A DNA stretch of 64,000 bases from JASLCR01 sp964407405. Lineage in GTDB: Bacteria > Patescibacteriota > Saccharimonadia > Saccharimonadales > Saccharimonadaceae. Below, one piece after another: positions 15,231-23,232 of the stretch. The notes beneath the pieces were generated by a model. That model did not search any database. It was not told where the DNA came from and worked only from the letters and a program-made list of their open reading frames with translations. Where the stretch lies: assembly GCA_964407405.1 (NCBI GenBank), contig CAYOVH010000001.1, forward strand, positions 186,001-250,000, in the 5' to 3' direction. The number at the start of each line of letters is the position of its first letter. Position 1 is the stretch's first letter. Made by a program: the position numbers and the translations under genes.

Positions 15231-16226
15231 ATGGCAGGAATATTAGGCACGGGCATCCAAGATGGGCTGCTCTTAAAGCCGATCCACTACAAATGGGCGA
15301 TGGATTTGTACGACCAGGCGGTCGCAAACACATGGTTTCCAAATGAGATTCAGCTCGGGCAGGATCTGAGCGACTGGAAGAAGATGACCGATGAGGAAAA
15401 GCACGCGCTGACCTACCTCATGAGCTACTTCAACCCGAATGAGTTGCTCGTCAATAAGGCACTGGCTTTTGGTGTGTACCCATATGTCAACGCTGCCGAG
15501 TGCCATCTCTATCTCGCCAAGCAAATGTGGGAAGAAGCCAATCACTGCATGAGCTTTGAGTACGTGCTCGAGACCTTCCCGATCGATCGCAATCAGGCGT
15601 ATGAAAACCACGTTGAAGTGCCATCGATGGCTGCCAAGGAAGAGTTTGAGACGAAATTCATCAAGCGCATGACTGAAGACACGCTCGATATCACTACGAC
15701 AGAAGGCAAAAAAGATTTCATCCGCAATCTCATCGCCTACAATATCATTCTTGAGGGTATCTGGTTTTACTCTGGCTTCATGGTGGCGCTTAGTTTCCGT
15801 CAACGAAATCTCATGCGCAATTTTGGTAGCCTCATGGATTGGATCATTCGCGACGAATCGCTTCACCTCAAGTTTGGCATCAACCTCATTTTGACTGTAC
15901 TCGAGGAAAATGAAGACCTGCAGACACCGGAATTTGCCGACGAGATCAAGCAGATGATCCTCGACGCCGTGGAGATGGAAGAGCAGTACAACAAAGACTT
16001 GCTACCAAAAGGTATCCTGGGTCTCAATGCCGACTACGTCAATCAGTACGTGAAATACCTGACCGACCGTCGTCTTGAGGAGCTTGGTTTTGAAGCACAC
16101 TACAAAGTGAGCAACCCGGCAAAGTGGATGGCAGCAGCCAATGACACATTGGAGCTCGTCAACTTCTTTGAGAGTACCAATACAAGCTACGAGGTAAACT
16201 CGGGCAACGCCAAAAAGGAAGACTAA
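15231..16226 (+). CDS. nrdB: Ribonucleotide reductase beta subunit, class Ic (Phe in place of radical Tyr)
   Basis: Ferritin-like radical-generating subunit; 331 residues from the ATG preceded by AAGGAGGT. Metal ligands are all present: E71 (NPNELL), E102 and H105 (EEANH), E175 (IILEG), E209 and H212 (DESLH). Four residues after H105 the radical tyrosine position is F109 (HCMSF). With Glu as first ligand and Phe at this site it matches the Chlamydia-type class Ic subunit, which uses a Mn(IV)/Fe(III) centre instead of a tyrosyl radical. Y320 near the C-terminus can serve the radical path to NrdA. Last gene of the operon; a terminator follows. Confidence 0.93.
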   Translation: MAGILGTGIQDGLLLKPIHYKWAMDLYDQAVANTWFPNEIQLGQDLSDWKKMTDEEKHALTYLMSYFNPNELLVNKALAFGVYPYVNAAECHLYLAKQMWEEANHCMSFEYVLETFPIDRNQAYENHVEVPSMAAKEEFETKFIKRMTEDTLDITTTEGKKDFIRNLIAYNIILEGIWFYSGFMVALSFRQRNLMRNFGSLMDWIIRDESLHLKFGINLILTVLEENEDLQTPEFADEIKQMILDAVEMEEQYNKDLLPKGILGLNADYVNQYVKYLTDRRLEELGFEAHYKVSNPAKWMAAANDTLELVNFFESTNTSYEVNSGNAKKED

Positions 16227-16242
16227 CAAAACGTGAATATAT

Positions 16243-16275
16243 AAAATGAGCGCGGCAATATCTCGCGCTCATTTT
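16243..16275 (+). terminator. Terminator of nrd operon
   Basis: Perfect 12-bp stem AAAATGAGCGCG / CGCGCTCATTTT with a nine-base loop. Confidence 0.88.
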
Positions 16276-16289
16276 GTACCGAGGGAACT

Positions 16290-16811
16290 ATGAGTAGAGG
16301 AATCATCGGTGATTATGAAACATTTATCGAAAAAGTTGATGCAGGCCTAAAGCGTCTCGGCATCTGGCGCTGCGAGTTGTCGATGATGGATCACGTATGT
16401 TATCGCGTAGAGACATCGGAACGCTATCATGAAATGCTCAAGGAGGCTGAGACTATCGGGATACTGCTCGGTGAGAGCGATATCAACGGACGACCAATTG
16501 CTACATTTGAGCTGGATGATTATCTCGAAGCAGCTGGCTGGACGGTGCCATATCTCGAACTTCCTGCGCCAAAAGAAGGATCTCCCTATGTCGAGGGTTT
16601 AGAGCATGTCGAATTGGTTGTAGTAGGCAGTTTGGATCGGTTTGTGAGACGCCATAGCGATCTGCCTTTTACCTATGGCGGCATCGGCAAATCCATCAAT
16701 CCGGAAGCTCGCCTAAAGACACAAGGCCTCTCGGTGAAGTTCCATGAGCAACAGCTCGGGGCGGTCGTGCGGATCGAAAAGCAATTAGGGATTACGAAGG
16801 TGGTGCAATGA
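16290..16811 (+). CDS. YecM-like VOC superfamily protein
   Basis: 173 residues resembling E. coli YecM: a beta-alpha-beta glyoxalase/VOC-type fold with MMDHVCYRVET (first metal-type His), the EGLEHVELVV strand with a second His, and an acidic Glu in the middle strand. Family members are small cytoplasmic proteins of unknown substrate. GAGGG precedes the ATG. The stop overlaps the start of the CYTH gene (ATGA), so the two are coupled. Confidence 0.75.
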   Translation: MSRGIIGDYETFIEKVDAGLKRLGIWRCELSMMDHVCYRVETSERYHEMLKEAETIGILLGESDINGRPIATFELDDYLEAAGWTVPYLELPAPKEGSPYVEGLEHVELVVVGSLDRFVRRHSDLPFTYGGIGKSINPEARLKTQGLSVKFHEQQLGAVVRIEKQLGITKVVQ

Positions 16812-17389
16812 AAACCGAAATCGAGGTAAAATTTGTCGACGTCGGTATTGATGACATGCGCCGAAGACTTGAAGCACTTGGAGCAGAATGCGAGCAGCCG
16901 CTTCGACTTATGCGACGGCAGGTTTTTCATTTGGTCACACCCGACGACAATGCTTTTGTACGTGTTCGCGATGAGGGCGACAAGACCACAATGACGTACA
17001 AGAGATTTGAGGGCGATGGTCTTCACGCGGCAAAAGAAGCTGAGATTGTCGTGAGTGACTTTGCGACCGCCGTACAGATTCTTGAAGGAGCTGGACTGAA
17101 GTCAAAGAGCTATCAGGAAACAAAGCGCGAGACATGGCGTCTGGGTGAAGTCGAGATTGTCATCGATGAGTGGCCGTGGGCGCCGCCGTTTGTAGAGATA
17201 GAGGGTGAGACCGAAGAAGAGGTGCGAGATATGGCCGAGAAGCTTGGCTTTGACTGGAGCAAAGCCGCCTTTGGCGGCGTTGCCTCTGTATATCGAAAAG
17301 TATACCCAGCTATCGCAAGTGATAAATTGATCAACGATTTTTCGCGCTATGATTTTGATGATCCTGTGCCGAAGGAATTTAAGGGCTGA
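16808..17389 (+). CDS. CYTH domain protein (class IV adenylate cyclase/thiamine-triphosphatase-like)
   Basis: 193 residues with the signature ExExK as E4-I-E6-V-K8, followed by the alternating charged strands of a triphosphate tunnel (FVRVRDEG, MTYKRF, AKEAEIVV, KRETWRLGEVEIVIDEWPW, FVEIEGE). CYTH enzymes hydrolyse or cyclise triphosphates (ATP, thiamine-PPP, inorganic PPP) with Mg or Mn. CyaB-type sequences carry a similar FVEIEG motif. Substrate is not decidable. Coupled to the YecM-like gene; the YecM/CYTH pairing suggests a shared small-molecule role. Confidence 0.85.
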   Translation: MKTEIEVKFVDVGIDDMRRRLEALGAECEQPLRLMRRQVFHLVTPDDNAFVRVRDEGDKTTMTYKRFEGDGLHAAKEAEIVVSDFATAVQILEGAGLKSKSYQETKRETWRLGEVEIVIDEWPWAPPFVEIEGETEEEVRDMAEKLGFDWSKAAFGGVASVYRKVYPAIASDKLINDFSRYDFDDPVPKEFKG

Positions 17390-17428
17390 CCTGGATTGGT
17401 CTCGCAGTTTATCTATAAGCTGATAAAA

Positions 17429-17695
17429 CTATGACTTCGTCTTTTGAGCAGGCACCTTTTTGCTAGGCGTTCTAAGCGCCACAAAAATAAGACCTATGCC
17501 CATCAGGGCAAAGAACATAAGAATACCGAAGAAGACAAAAAGACCCAGCATTGGATTGCAGATGCTCCCACCAACCAGTGCATCGCAAATTAAAGAGCTT
17601 AACGGTGTGGTCGCAAAAAACGGCGCGACAATCCCAGCGACAAAACAGGCTATAGCGATTGCCAATATTGTTTTGTCTCCACGTTTATTCATCAC
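17429..17695 (-). CDS. Small two- to three-helix membrane protein (paralogue of 18214-18489)
   Basis: 88 residues: N-terminal basic MMNKRGDK, helix (about 9-28), a loop with two cysteines (ICDALVGGSIC), then one long or two short helices (LGLFVFFGILMFFALMGIGL) and the tail IFVALRTPSKKVPAQKTKS. The last 40 residues are almost the same as in the gene at 18214, and both loops keep the two-Cys spacing, so the pair arose by duplication. No function recognised. It converges with the CYTH gene. Confidence 0.75.
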   Translation of the reverse strand: MMNKRGDKTILAIAIACFVAGIVAPFFATTPLSSLICDALVGGSICNPMLGLFVFFGILMFFALMGIGLIFVALRTPSKKVPAQKTKS

Positions 17696-17829
17696 GGGGT
17701 CTGTCTGCTAATTCCGTTTTTAAGTTGATTCAATTTCATATGTCCAGTATAGCAAAGCATTTCGAGGATAATTCAATTACAGTTCTCTGAGTTAATTAGG
17801 CCATCTTAGCTTATGGTAAACTTGACTCT

Positions 17830-18141
17830 ATGGGCAAGAAGTCAAAAAACAAAAAACAAATTCCTTACCCAAAGAGCATAGGGTTTGTGTGGACTACTAT
17901 TGCAATATGGATAGTTGTTAGCACACAAGGATTTGGCAATCTTGAAGATAGCTGGACACTTGGCAAAGTTTTTCTACTATTCTTACCTGGCTCATTGTTA
18001 CTTGCATACGGTGTCCTGCTTGGCGAACGTCAACCTGATCTAAAGCTCCACCGAATAGTTGCCCTCACTATTGTGATGGTAATTGCGACCATGGCTGTTT
18101 GTAGCTGGTTCTACTTTATGGTCAACTTTGCTAAGACATGA
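17830..18141 (+). CDS. Three-helix membrane protein
   Basis: 103 residues: very basic N-terminus (MGKKSKNKKQIPYPK), three predicted helices (about 18-33, 44-64, 74-97). TAAACT ends seven bases before the ATG, so a leaderless transcript is likely. It sits between two duplicated small membrane genes on the other strand. Unknown function; no motif beyond hydrophobicity. Confidence 0.65.
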   Translation: MGKKSKNKKQIPYPKSIGFVWTTIAIWIVVSTQGFGNLEDSWTLGKVFLLFLPGSLLLAYGVLLGERQPDLKLHRIVALTIVMVIATMAVCSWFYFMVNFAKT

Positions 18142-18167
18142 AGATACCCCCGAGTTTCCTCGGGAAC
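18138..18167 (+). terminator. Hairpin repeat copy 1 (ATGAAGATACCCC family)
   Basis: Starts at the stop of the three-helix gene; stem CCCGAG-TTTC-CTCGGG. Shares the prefix ATGAAGATACCCCCGAGTTT with a copy at 18536. Confidence 0.6.
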
Positions 18168-18213
18168 CTTTGACTACATGGCCTAGCACGGCACCTAAAG
18201 CTAGTATGAGCAT

Positions 18214-18489
18214 TTAGGAATTCTTTTTTCGAGTAGATACTTTCTTGCCAGGCGTTCTAAGCGCCACAAAAATAAGACCTATGCCTACTAGTGCAAAGAA
18301 TACGACAATGCCGAAGAAGACAAAAAGATCAAGCGTAGGCGCACACCAGCCACTTGCGGTTGTCGCGTTGCAGATCGCGTCACCCAAAGGACGAGTTAAG
18401 TAAAACGGCGAAATCATCCCTACGATGATGAAGAGGATCCCCAGTATTATAAGAATGTGACTTTTACGCTCTTCTCTCATAGAATTCAT
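18214..18489 (-). CDS. Small membrane protein, paralogue of 17429-17695
   Basis: 91 residues, possibly starting at the second Met (MREERK). Helix at about 11-30, two-Cys loop (ICNATTASGWC), then LFVFFGIVVFFALVGIGLIF and the tail VALRTPGKKVSTRKKNS, closely matching the neighbouring gene at 17429. Conservation of the C-terminal half but divergence of the N-terminal half suggests that the C-terminal helix and RTPxKK tail carry the function. No recognised family. Confidence 0.75.
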   Translation of the reverse strand: MNSMREERKSHILIILGILFIIVGMISPFYLTRPLGDAICNATTASGWCAPTLDLFVFFGIVVFFALVGIGLIFVALRTPGKKVSTRKKNS

Positions 18490-18535
18490 AATAACAAACC
18501 CTACTCTTGGAGAGCAACACGGCTACCTTTAGTGT

Positions 18536-18564
18536 ATGAAGATACCCCCGAGTTTCCCCGGGGG
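18536..18564 (+). repeat. Hairpin repeat copy 2 (ATGAAGATACCCC family)
   Basis: Stem CCCCCG / CGGGGG, same prefix as copy 1. Lies between two minus-strand genes, so it is probably not a simple plus-strand terminator. Confidence 0.6.
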
Positions 18565-18605
18565 TTATGTTCTCCGGTATGAAGCGCTTTACTCAGCTGG
18601 GTATG

Positions 18606-18625
18606 ATCAGTGTTTCCCCACTGAT
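18606..18625 (-). terminator. Hairpin downstream of the 47-residue gene
   Basis: Stem ATCAGTG / CACTGAT, loop TTTCCC, 30 bases after the stop of the minus-strand small gene. No clear U-run, so termination is uncertain. Confidence 0.35.
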
Positions 18626-18655
18626 AGACCTCGAACTCGTAACAGACGAGGGTAT

Positions 18656-18799
18656 CTAGAACTTAAAATGCCAGTCGTCGAATAACTTAGGTGTTTCGTC
18701 ATTAAACCAGAGTAGTATGATAGCCATTAGTGTAATGAGCGCGACAGTCGCTACTATGTATAGTACCAGAAGTCGTTTATCGGTTTCTTTTTTCTTCAT
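18656..18799 (-). CDS. 47-residue single-helix membrane protein
   Basis: ATG AAG AAA AAA start: basic N-tail MKKKETDKR, one hydrophobic helix (about 10-31, LLVLYIVATVALITLMAIIL) ending in W, then an acidic/aromatic tail (FNDETPKLFDDWHFKF). Topology should be N-in, tail out. It lies between two other tiny membrane genes on the same strand, supporting a real gene despite its size. No Shine-Dalgarno is obvious; function unknown. Confidence 0.55.
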   Translation of the reverse strand: MKKKETDKRLLVLYIVATVALITLMAIILLWFNDETPKLFDDWHFKF

Positions 18800-18828
18800 G
18801 GTTTTGCGTCACCAGGAGTCGCGATTAA

Positions 18829-19035
18829 CTATCTGTTAATAAAATTACTAGCGAACCATGCTACGGCAACTAGTATAAACGTAACACCTAAAATGATTCC
18901 AGTTCGCTTTTTTCCAGTAGTTATAAAATAGGAAAATGCAGCGATTGCTATGCAGATTATTAAAAACGGAGGACCGAAGACCTTAAATAAGCCTCCTACT
19001 AGATCGAAGTTATTGCCATCACGGAAGACGTCCAT
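18829..19035 (-). CDS. 68-residue two-helix membrane protein
   Basis: Start chosen at MDVFRDGNNFDL: reading further upstream would translate the GC-rich hairpin at 19058. Two hydrophobic helices (about 19-36 and 45-62) separated by the basic turn TTGKKRTG. TGCTACAAT, an extended -10, ends just before the ATG, pointing to a leaderless mRNA. Unknown function; member of the tiny membrane-protein patch. Confidence 0.6.
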   Translation of the reverse strand: MDVFRDGNNFDLVGGLFKVFGPPFLIICIAIAAFSYFITTGKKRTGIILGVTFILVAVAWFASNFINR

Positions 19036-19048
19036 GACTATATTGTAG

Positions 19049-19080
19049 CATGAAGATGCCCCGCAGTCGCCTGCGGGGCC
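19049..19080 (+). repeat. Hairpin repeat copy 3 (ATGAAGATGCCCC family)
   Basis: Perfect stem GCCCCGCAG-TCGC-CTGCGGGGC preceded by the shared ATGAAGAT prefix, between the hydrolase stop and the next minus-strand gene; probably terminates the hydrolase transcript. Confidence 0.65.
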
Positions 19081-19101
19081 GTATTCTTCAGCAATTCCCA
19101 C

Positions 19102-20613
19102 CTAGGGGAACAGGTTTTCTATCTCACTCTCGACGACAGACTCGTATGCAAGCTGTCCATCCGAATTTGGGTGGTATGACTCAGCTCGTCCGGCGTCGTC
19201 GATAGCAGGTATGACGCCGTTGAACCAGGGATATGGCCTGCACAATTCATGGCCCACGAATACCGATGAAGGATCAACGAAATGAACATTGCTGTCGTTC
19301 GTTGCCTCGACGGCGGCTTCGATTGCAGAGTTTATGTTGTCATGCAGAACTCGGGACTCAGTCACTTCATCCTCTGCAACATCACGACCCGATGTTTGGT
19401 TAAATGTGTTCGTAAACCAATCTCCCTCCCATCTGCATGTGCCAACGATGTCACCGTATTCCGGAAACAGATTTGGATAGCCAACAACAATTAGTTGAAG
19501 GTTGCTACTACCCAAGCTTCTGATTCCCGAGAATACCGTCTCGAGCTTGTTTTGGAATGTTGTGCTTGTTGCGATATCCTGCGCATCCTCAATGGCGTTA
19601 ATACACCCGTCATGCTCGAGCTGATGTTCTTCTTCCGTCGAGACATCATCATCGCGTGCAAGGGTGCATGTGCGTAGTACATCACCAAACCCAACGTCAT
19701 TACCACCAATTGTAATGGTGACGAGCTCCGTGTCGTTGGTTATGTAGGCTGCTTGTGGCAGTTCCACATTTTCTTGATTGTACTCATTAATGATGTAATC
19801 AGATACAGCTCCCGAGCACGCCACAAAAGCCGTTGCGCCCAAGTCCAGGCTTGAATCAAATTCAAGTAGACGAGGCCAAGCCTGTGGACTGCGGTGGCAT
19901 GTGTTTGAGCTCGTATCGGTCTTTGCCTCAAACGGCGGGTTTCCCTCACCACTTGAGAACGAATCTCCCATAGCAACGTAGGTTGCATTTGGAGGACTCG
20001 TCGCTATCGCAGCACCCTCATAGCCAGTCGGGTATGTCACGTTCGCATTCGCTACGAAGTAGTTTTTCATCGTTGATGACGTGGCTGCGAGAGATATTTG
20101 ATATCTACCGCCGTTGATGCTCTGGAAATCAAATCCGATTGGAGTACAGTCGCCATTGGTGATTGACCATCGTCGTGGTCCAATGATGACCTGGTACATC
20201 TTGGATGTTGAGTTCAACGATGCTGAGACGTCGTCAAACGTGACAGTGCCAGTTGATTCGGACCACATTACGATGACCTGCTCACGATCAAAGCTCTCGG
20301 TCGTAGTATCTGCGTAACTAACCGCCCATGAGCCATTGTCAAAGGCTGTTTGGAGTGATGCGGCCATGTCTCGCGTCTGCTGATCGTCGGCATACCAGTG
20401 CCTTGAGTCGAGCAGATACTTTTCCCAGGTGTGAGAAATGTCTTGGCTGGGGCAGTTCACCCCGTACCCTATACCTGAGACGGCGATCCTGTCTACGGTC
20501 CTGTAGACGTTGTCGTAGATGCTTGCTGCGTTGACGCTGGTGATTGGCAGGCATATGCCTAGCAGCAAGGTGAAGCTGACGAGAGCTATTCTCATCTTCT
20601 GTCTCATCCTCAT
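19102..20613 (-). CDS. Secreted SGNH/GDSL-type hydrolase
   Basis: About 503 residues from MRMRQKMRIAL (starts at 20607 or 20595 also possible; each is next to GAGG sequences). Signal peptide: KMRIALVSFTLLLGICLPIT then SVNAA. A unique N-domain of ~210 residues precedes the SGNH fold: block I YVAMGDSFSSGEG (nucleophile Ser), the Asn block TITIGGNDVGF, and block V ESYHPNSDGQ with the catalytic His. Several cysteines are spaced as in Streptomyces-type extracellular lipases/esterases of this family. It should act outside the cell on lipid or acylated glycan esters, useful to an epibiont that feeds on a host surface; substrate is inferred. Confidence 0.88.
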   Translation of the reverse strand: MRMRQKMRIALVSFTLLLGICLPITSVNAASIYDNVYRTVDRIAVSGIGYGVNCPSQDISHTWEKYLLDSRHWYADDQQTRDMAASLQTAFDNGSWAVSYADTTTESFDREQVIVMWSESTGTVTFDDVSASLNSTSKMYQVIIGPRRWSITNGDCTPIGFDFQSINGGRYQISLAATSSTMKNYFVANANVTYPTGYEGAAIATSPPNATYVAMGDSFSSGEGNPPFEAKTDTSSNTCHRSPQAWPRLLEFDSSLDLGATAFVACSGAVSDYIINEYNQENVELPQAAYITNDTELVTITIGGNDVGFGDVLRTCTLARDDDVSTEEEHQLEHDGCINAIEDAQDIATSTTFQNKLETVFSGIRSLGSSNLQLIVVGYPNLFPEYGDIVGTCRWEGDWFTNTFNQTSGRDVAEDEVTESRVLHDNINSAIEAAVEATNDSNVHFVDPSSVFVGHELCRPYPWFNGVIPAIDDAGRAESYHPNSDGQLAYESVVESEIENLFP

Positions 20614-20732
20614 CCCCTCATTTCGAATTGTCAATGAACGAAATCGTAAAACGGGTGTCCTACGATTTTTTTGCTGAAGAACAGCTTCCATTTAACCATA
20701 AAAAGAAAGTAGGCCCAAAAGGATTTGCGTAA

Positions 20733-20781
20733 TCTTTACCTATAGCGTTTTGTGTTGCAAACTCTACACTACCTATAGTGT
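20733..20781 (+). promoter_or_regulatory. NrdR-box-like operator pair before the Nramp transporter
   Basis: Box 2 ACACTACCTATAGTGT (20766-20781) matches ACACTATATATAGTGT at 14 of 16 positions; box 1 (20733-20748) keeps the right half TATAGCGT. The boxes start 33 bp apart, as at nrdA. TAGAAT (20793-20798) is the likely -10, so box 2 covers its -35 region. Confidence 0.5.
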
Positions 20782-20835
20782 CGTTATCGGCGTAGAATGA
20801 GAATATGAACGGTAAAAACAAACAGGGTTTAGGTG

Positions 20836-22047
20836 ATGGTTCGTAAAGCTCGCCAAGTTGCGACGTTGCTTGGACCAGCCTTTGTGGCAGCGGTGGCTTA
20901 TGTCGATCCGGGCAATTTCGCGGCGAATTTTTCGTCGGGTGCCGAATATGGTTACGCATTGTTGTGGGTGCTCATATTTGCTAACCTGATGGCCAGTTTG
21001 GTGCAGTACTTATCTGCCAAGGTTGGTTTGGTAACTGGCATGAGTCTACCGGAGGTAATTGCCAATAAGCTGGGTCGCAAAAGCCGCATTGCTTACTGGC
21101 TACAGGCAGAAATTGTTGCTATATCGACTGATTTGGCCGAAGTCATCGGCGGGGCACTGGCGCTTAATATTCTGTTTGGTTTGCCGTTGCTGGCGGGTGC
21201 AATTATCACTGGTCTGGTATCGCTCTTGTTATTAGTTATTTATACTCGTCGCGGGCAAAAGGTATTCGAGCGAATCATCGTCGGGCTGCTGCTTATTATT
21301 CCGCTTGGGTTCTTCGCCGGACTGCTTATGCAGCCACCAGATGCTGCGAGTATGGCAGCAGGCCTGATCCCTCAGTTGCGTAATGGCGACATGGTATTGC
21401 TAGCTGCCGCTATGCTCGGGGCTACGGTCATGCCGCATGTTGTCTACCTTCATTCGGCGCTGTCGCGCGATCGCCACGGCAAAGTCAAGAGCGAGGAGCT
21501 GAAGAGGTTGCTACGGGCAACAAAGATTGATGTGGGCCTAGCAATGGTACTAGCCGGTAGTGTGAATATCTCTATGTTACTACTGGCTGCCTCGGCGTTA
21601 CGCGGTCAGCCAGACGTGGATAGCCTTGAAGGGATTTTTGCAGCACTTAATGGCCAAATAAGTCCGATTATTGGCGGCTTGTTTGGCCTTAGCTTATTAG
21701 TATCTGGTTTTGCCTCTACGACTGTTGGTGCCCATGCCGGGGCTATTATCATGGATGGCATGTTAAAGCGTAGTATTCCGTTGCTTGTTCGTCGTATTAT
21801 TACTATCATCCCTGCCGTCGTTATCGTTGGCCTTGGCCTCGACCCTACGCAGTCATTAATCATTTCCCAGGTTATTCTTAGCTTTGGTATTCCATTTGCG
21901 CTGTTGCCACTGCTGCTGGCAACATCCAGTCGCAAGATCATGGGTGATCAGCGCAATCATTGGGGAATTGTCGTGACACTTGGCATAATCGTAGCGATTA
22001 TCAGCGCACTAAATATTGCGCTTATTTGGCTAACATTTACGTCGTAA
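20836..22047 (+). CDS. Nramp-family divalent metal (Mn2+/Fe2+) transporter
   Basis: Proton-driven uptake of Mn2+ or Fe2+ across the cytoplasmic membrane. 403 residues with about 10-11 helices. The unwound helix-1 motif DPGN (24-27) and the helix-6 motif MPHVVYLHS are both present; these supply the metal-binding Asp, Asn and, in the canonical MPH triad, a Met ligand that favours Mn/Fe over Mg/Ca. Start taken at the ATG after GTG; GTTTAGG is a weak ribosome site. An NrdR-like operator pair upstream links it with the Mn-dependent reductase. Confidence 0.93.
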   Translation: MVRKARQVATLLGPAFVAAVAYVDPGNFAANFSSGAEYGYALLWVLIFANLMASLVQYLSAKVGLVTGMSLPEVIANKLGRKSRIAYWLQAEIVAISTDLAEVIGGALALNILFGLPLLAGAIITGLVSLLLLVIYTRRGQKVFERIIVGLLLIIPLGFFAGLLMQPPDAASMAAGLIPQLRNGDMVLLAAAMLGATVMPHVVYLHSALSRDRHGKVKSEELKRLLRATKIDVGLAMVLAGSVNISMLLLAASALRGQPDVDSLEGIFAALNGQISPIIGGLFGLSLLVSGFASTTVGAHAGAIIMDGMLKRSIPLLVRRIITIIPAVVIVGLGLDPTQSLIISQVILSFGIPFALLPLLLATSSRKIMGDQRNHWGIVVTLGIIVAIISALNIALIWLTFTS

Positions 22048-22095
22048 ATTTGCGATCTTATAGGTAACTTGCTGAGGAAATAGTAATACTAAGAG

Positions 22096-22791
22096 CTACC
22101 ACGCTGGGGCAGTGCCCGGCGTATTGGCTAGCTGGAGTTTTGATTTAGGCTTGGGTGTTTTCTTGCCGCCTTCTTCATTGAGAAAAACCAATGAATGAGC
22201 CTTTGGCGTTATCTGGTAGACCGGATCTTCGGCGACTCCTCTCGATCGAAGTTCGTCGATCCATTGCTCTTGGCCAGCGATCTCAAATGCAAGTTCGTGC
22301 GAACGAGTCGCTACCATACCTAGCGCGAGAAGTTTGTTGATGCCAGGTTTGTCTATCGAAAAGAAGTTATCCACCGACAACCATTCCGAAATAGGGAGAT
22401 CCGTACGTTGGTTTGGGTCGGTCTCTGCAATACCCTCCGGCATCATGGCCATTAGGACTCCGTCTTTGTGAATCTTAAACCACGGTTTGTCGGCAGCCGC
22501 AGGATAAAATTCGGTACGTCGAAAATCGTGAGAAATCCATTGCCCGGTATGGGCGCGTTCATAGATAAGATGTGATTCTGTTTCATCAGGGCTGCAAAGG
22601 TAGGGCGCCAGTATAGCATCTTCACACAAGCCTTTTACGACGGCGGGAAGCTGGTCTTTTCCAAAGACAATTCGACCAGCTATCTCAAGCGATTTACGAG
22701 TGGCGAGCACCGCAAGTTTTGCTCCAGTAGTCGGTTTGCGACGGACTTCGGGAGTGGGGCTCGATCCCGTTTCATGGTTTGGCATAGTCAT
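22096..22791 (-). CDS. Uncharacterised protein downstream of rnhA
   Basis: 231 residues from MTMPNHETGSSPTP; earlier in-frame starts would lie inside rnhA. Features: a low-complexity first 25 residues, an alpha/beta middle with the aromatic-rich segment RAHTGQWISHDFRRTEFYP, DKPWFKIHKDG, a helical part around 170-200, and a basic Pro/Lys C-terminus (GGKKTPKPKSK). No membrane segment or recognised motif. It starts five bases after the rnhA stop and is likely co-transcribed with it. Confidence 0.65.
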   Translation of the reverse strand: MTMPNHETGSSPTPEVRRKPTTGAKLAVLATRKSLEIAGRIVFGKDQLPAVVKGLCEDAILAPYLCSPDETESHLIYERAHTGQWISHDFRRTEFYPAAADKPWFKIHKDGVLMAMMPEGIAETDPNQRTDLPISEWLSVDNFFSIDKPGINKLLALGMVATRSHELAFEIAGQEQWIDELRSRGVAEDPVYQITPKAHSLVFLNEEGGKKTPKPKSKLQLANTPGTAPAW

Positions 22792-22795
22792 AATG

Positions 22796-23215
22796 CTAGA
22801 GTCTGATACCTTCGCGGGCCTTATTGGCCCACTCGTCGGCGAGCTCGTTACCTTCGTCGCCATTGTGTCCGCGGACCCAGACGAGTGTGGCGCTTGAACT
22901 TTGAAATAGGGAATAAACTTCTTGTACGATGTCGAGATTTTTGATCTCGCCGCCTTTCTTTTTCCAGCCTTTTGCCTCCCAGCCGGGCGCCCATTTTGTG
23001 ATGACATTGATCCAAAATTCCGAGTCGGTGTGTATCAGGCATTCTTCGCCATCCGCATGTTTGAGTGCGGCGATGATCGCATGGCCTTCCATGCGGATAT
23101 TAGTCGTTTCGCCATCCTCAGAGCCTAGTACGACTGGCTCGCTGCCCAGGATAGCAGCGTAGCCGCCGGGACCAGGATTTGGGCTGGCGCTGCCGTCGGT
23201 GTAGTATCGTCTCAT
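22796..23215 (-). CDS. rnhA: Ribonuclease HI
   Basis: Cleaves RNA in RNA-DNA hybrids. 139 residues with the complete DEDD active site: D7 (YYTDGSA), E43 (RMEGHAI), D64 (IHTDSEF), D127 (NELADEWAN), plus the flexible-loop His (RGHNGDEGN). Slightly short for the family and without an N-terminal hybrid-binding domain. TATACT on the minus strand ends seven bases before the ATG, predicting a leaderless message. Confidence 0.95.
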   Translation of the reverse strand: MRRYYTDGSASPNPGPGGYAAILGSEPVVLGSEDGETTNIRMEGHAIIAALKHADGEECLIHTDSEFWINVITKWAPGWEAKGWKKKGGEIKNLDIVQEVYSLFQSSSATLVWVRGHNGDEGNELADEWANKAREGIRL

Positions 23216-23232
23216 TCTTTCTAGTATACAGT

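Noticed and set aside
18829..19101. Start of the two-helix gene at 19101
   Set aside because: It would translate the perfect GC hairpin at 19058-19079; the ATG at 19035 has a -10 next to it.
20766..20781. MntR operator before the Nramp gene
   Set aside because: The palindrome does not resemble the MntR sites I know, and it matches the NrdR-type box much better; still not excluded for an unknown regulator.
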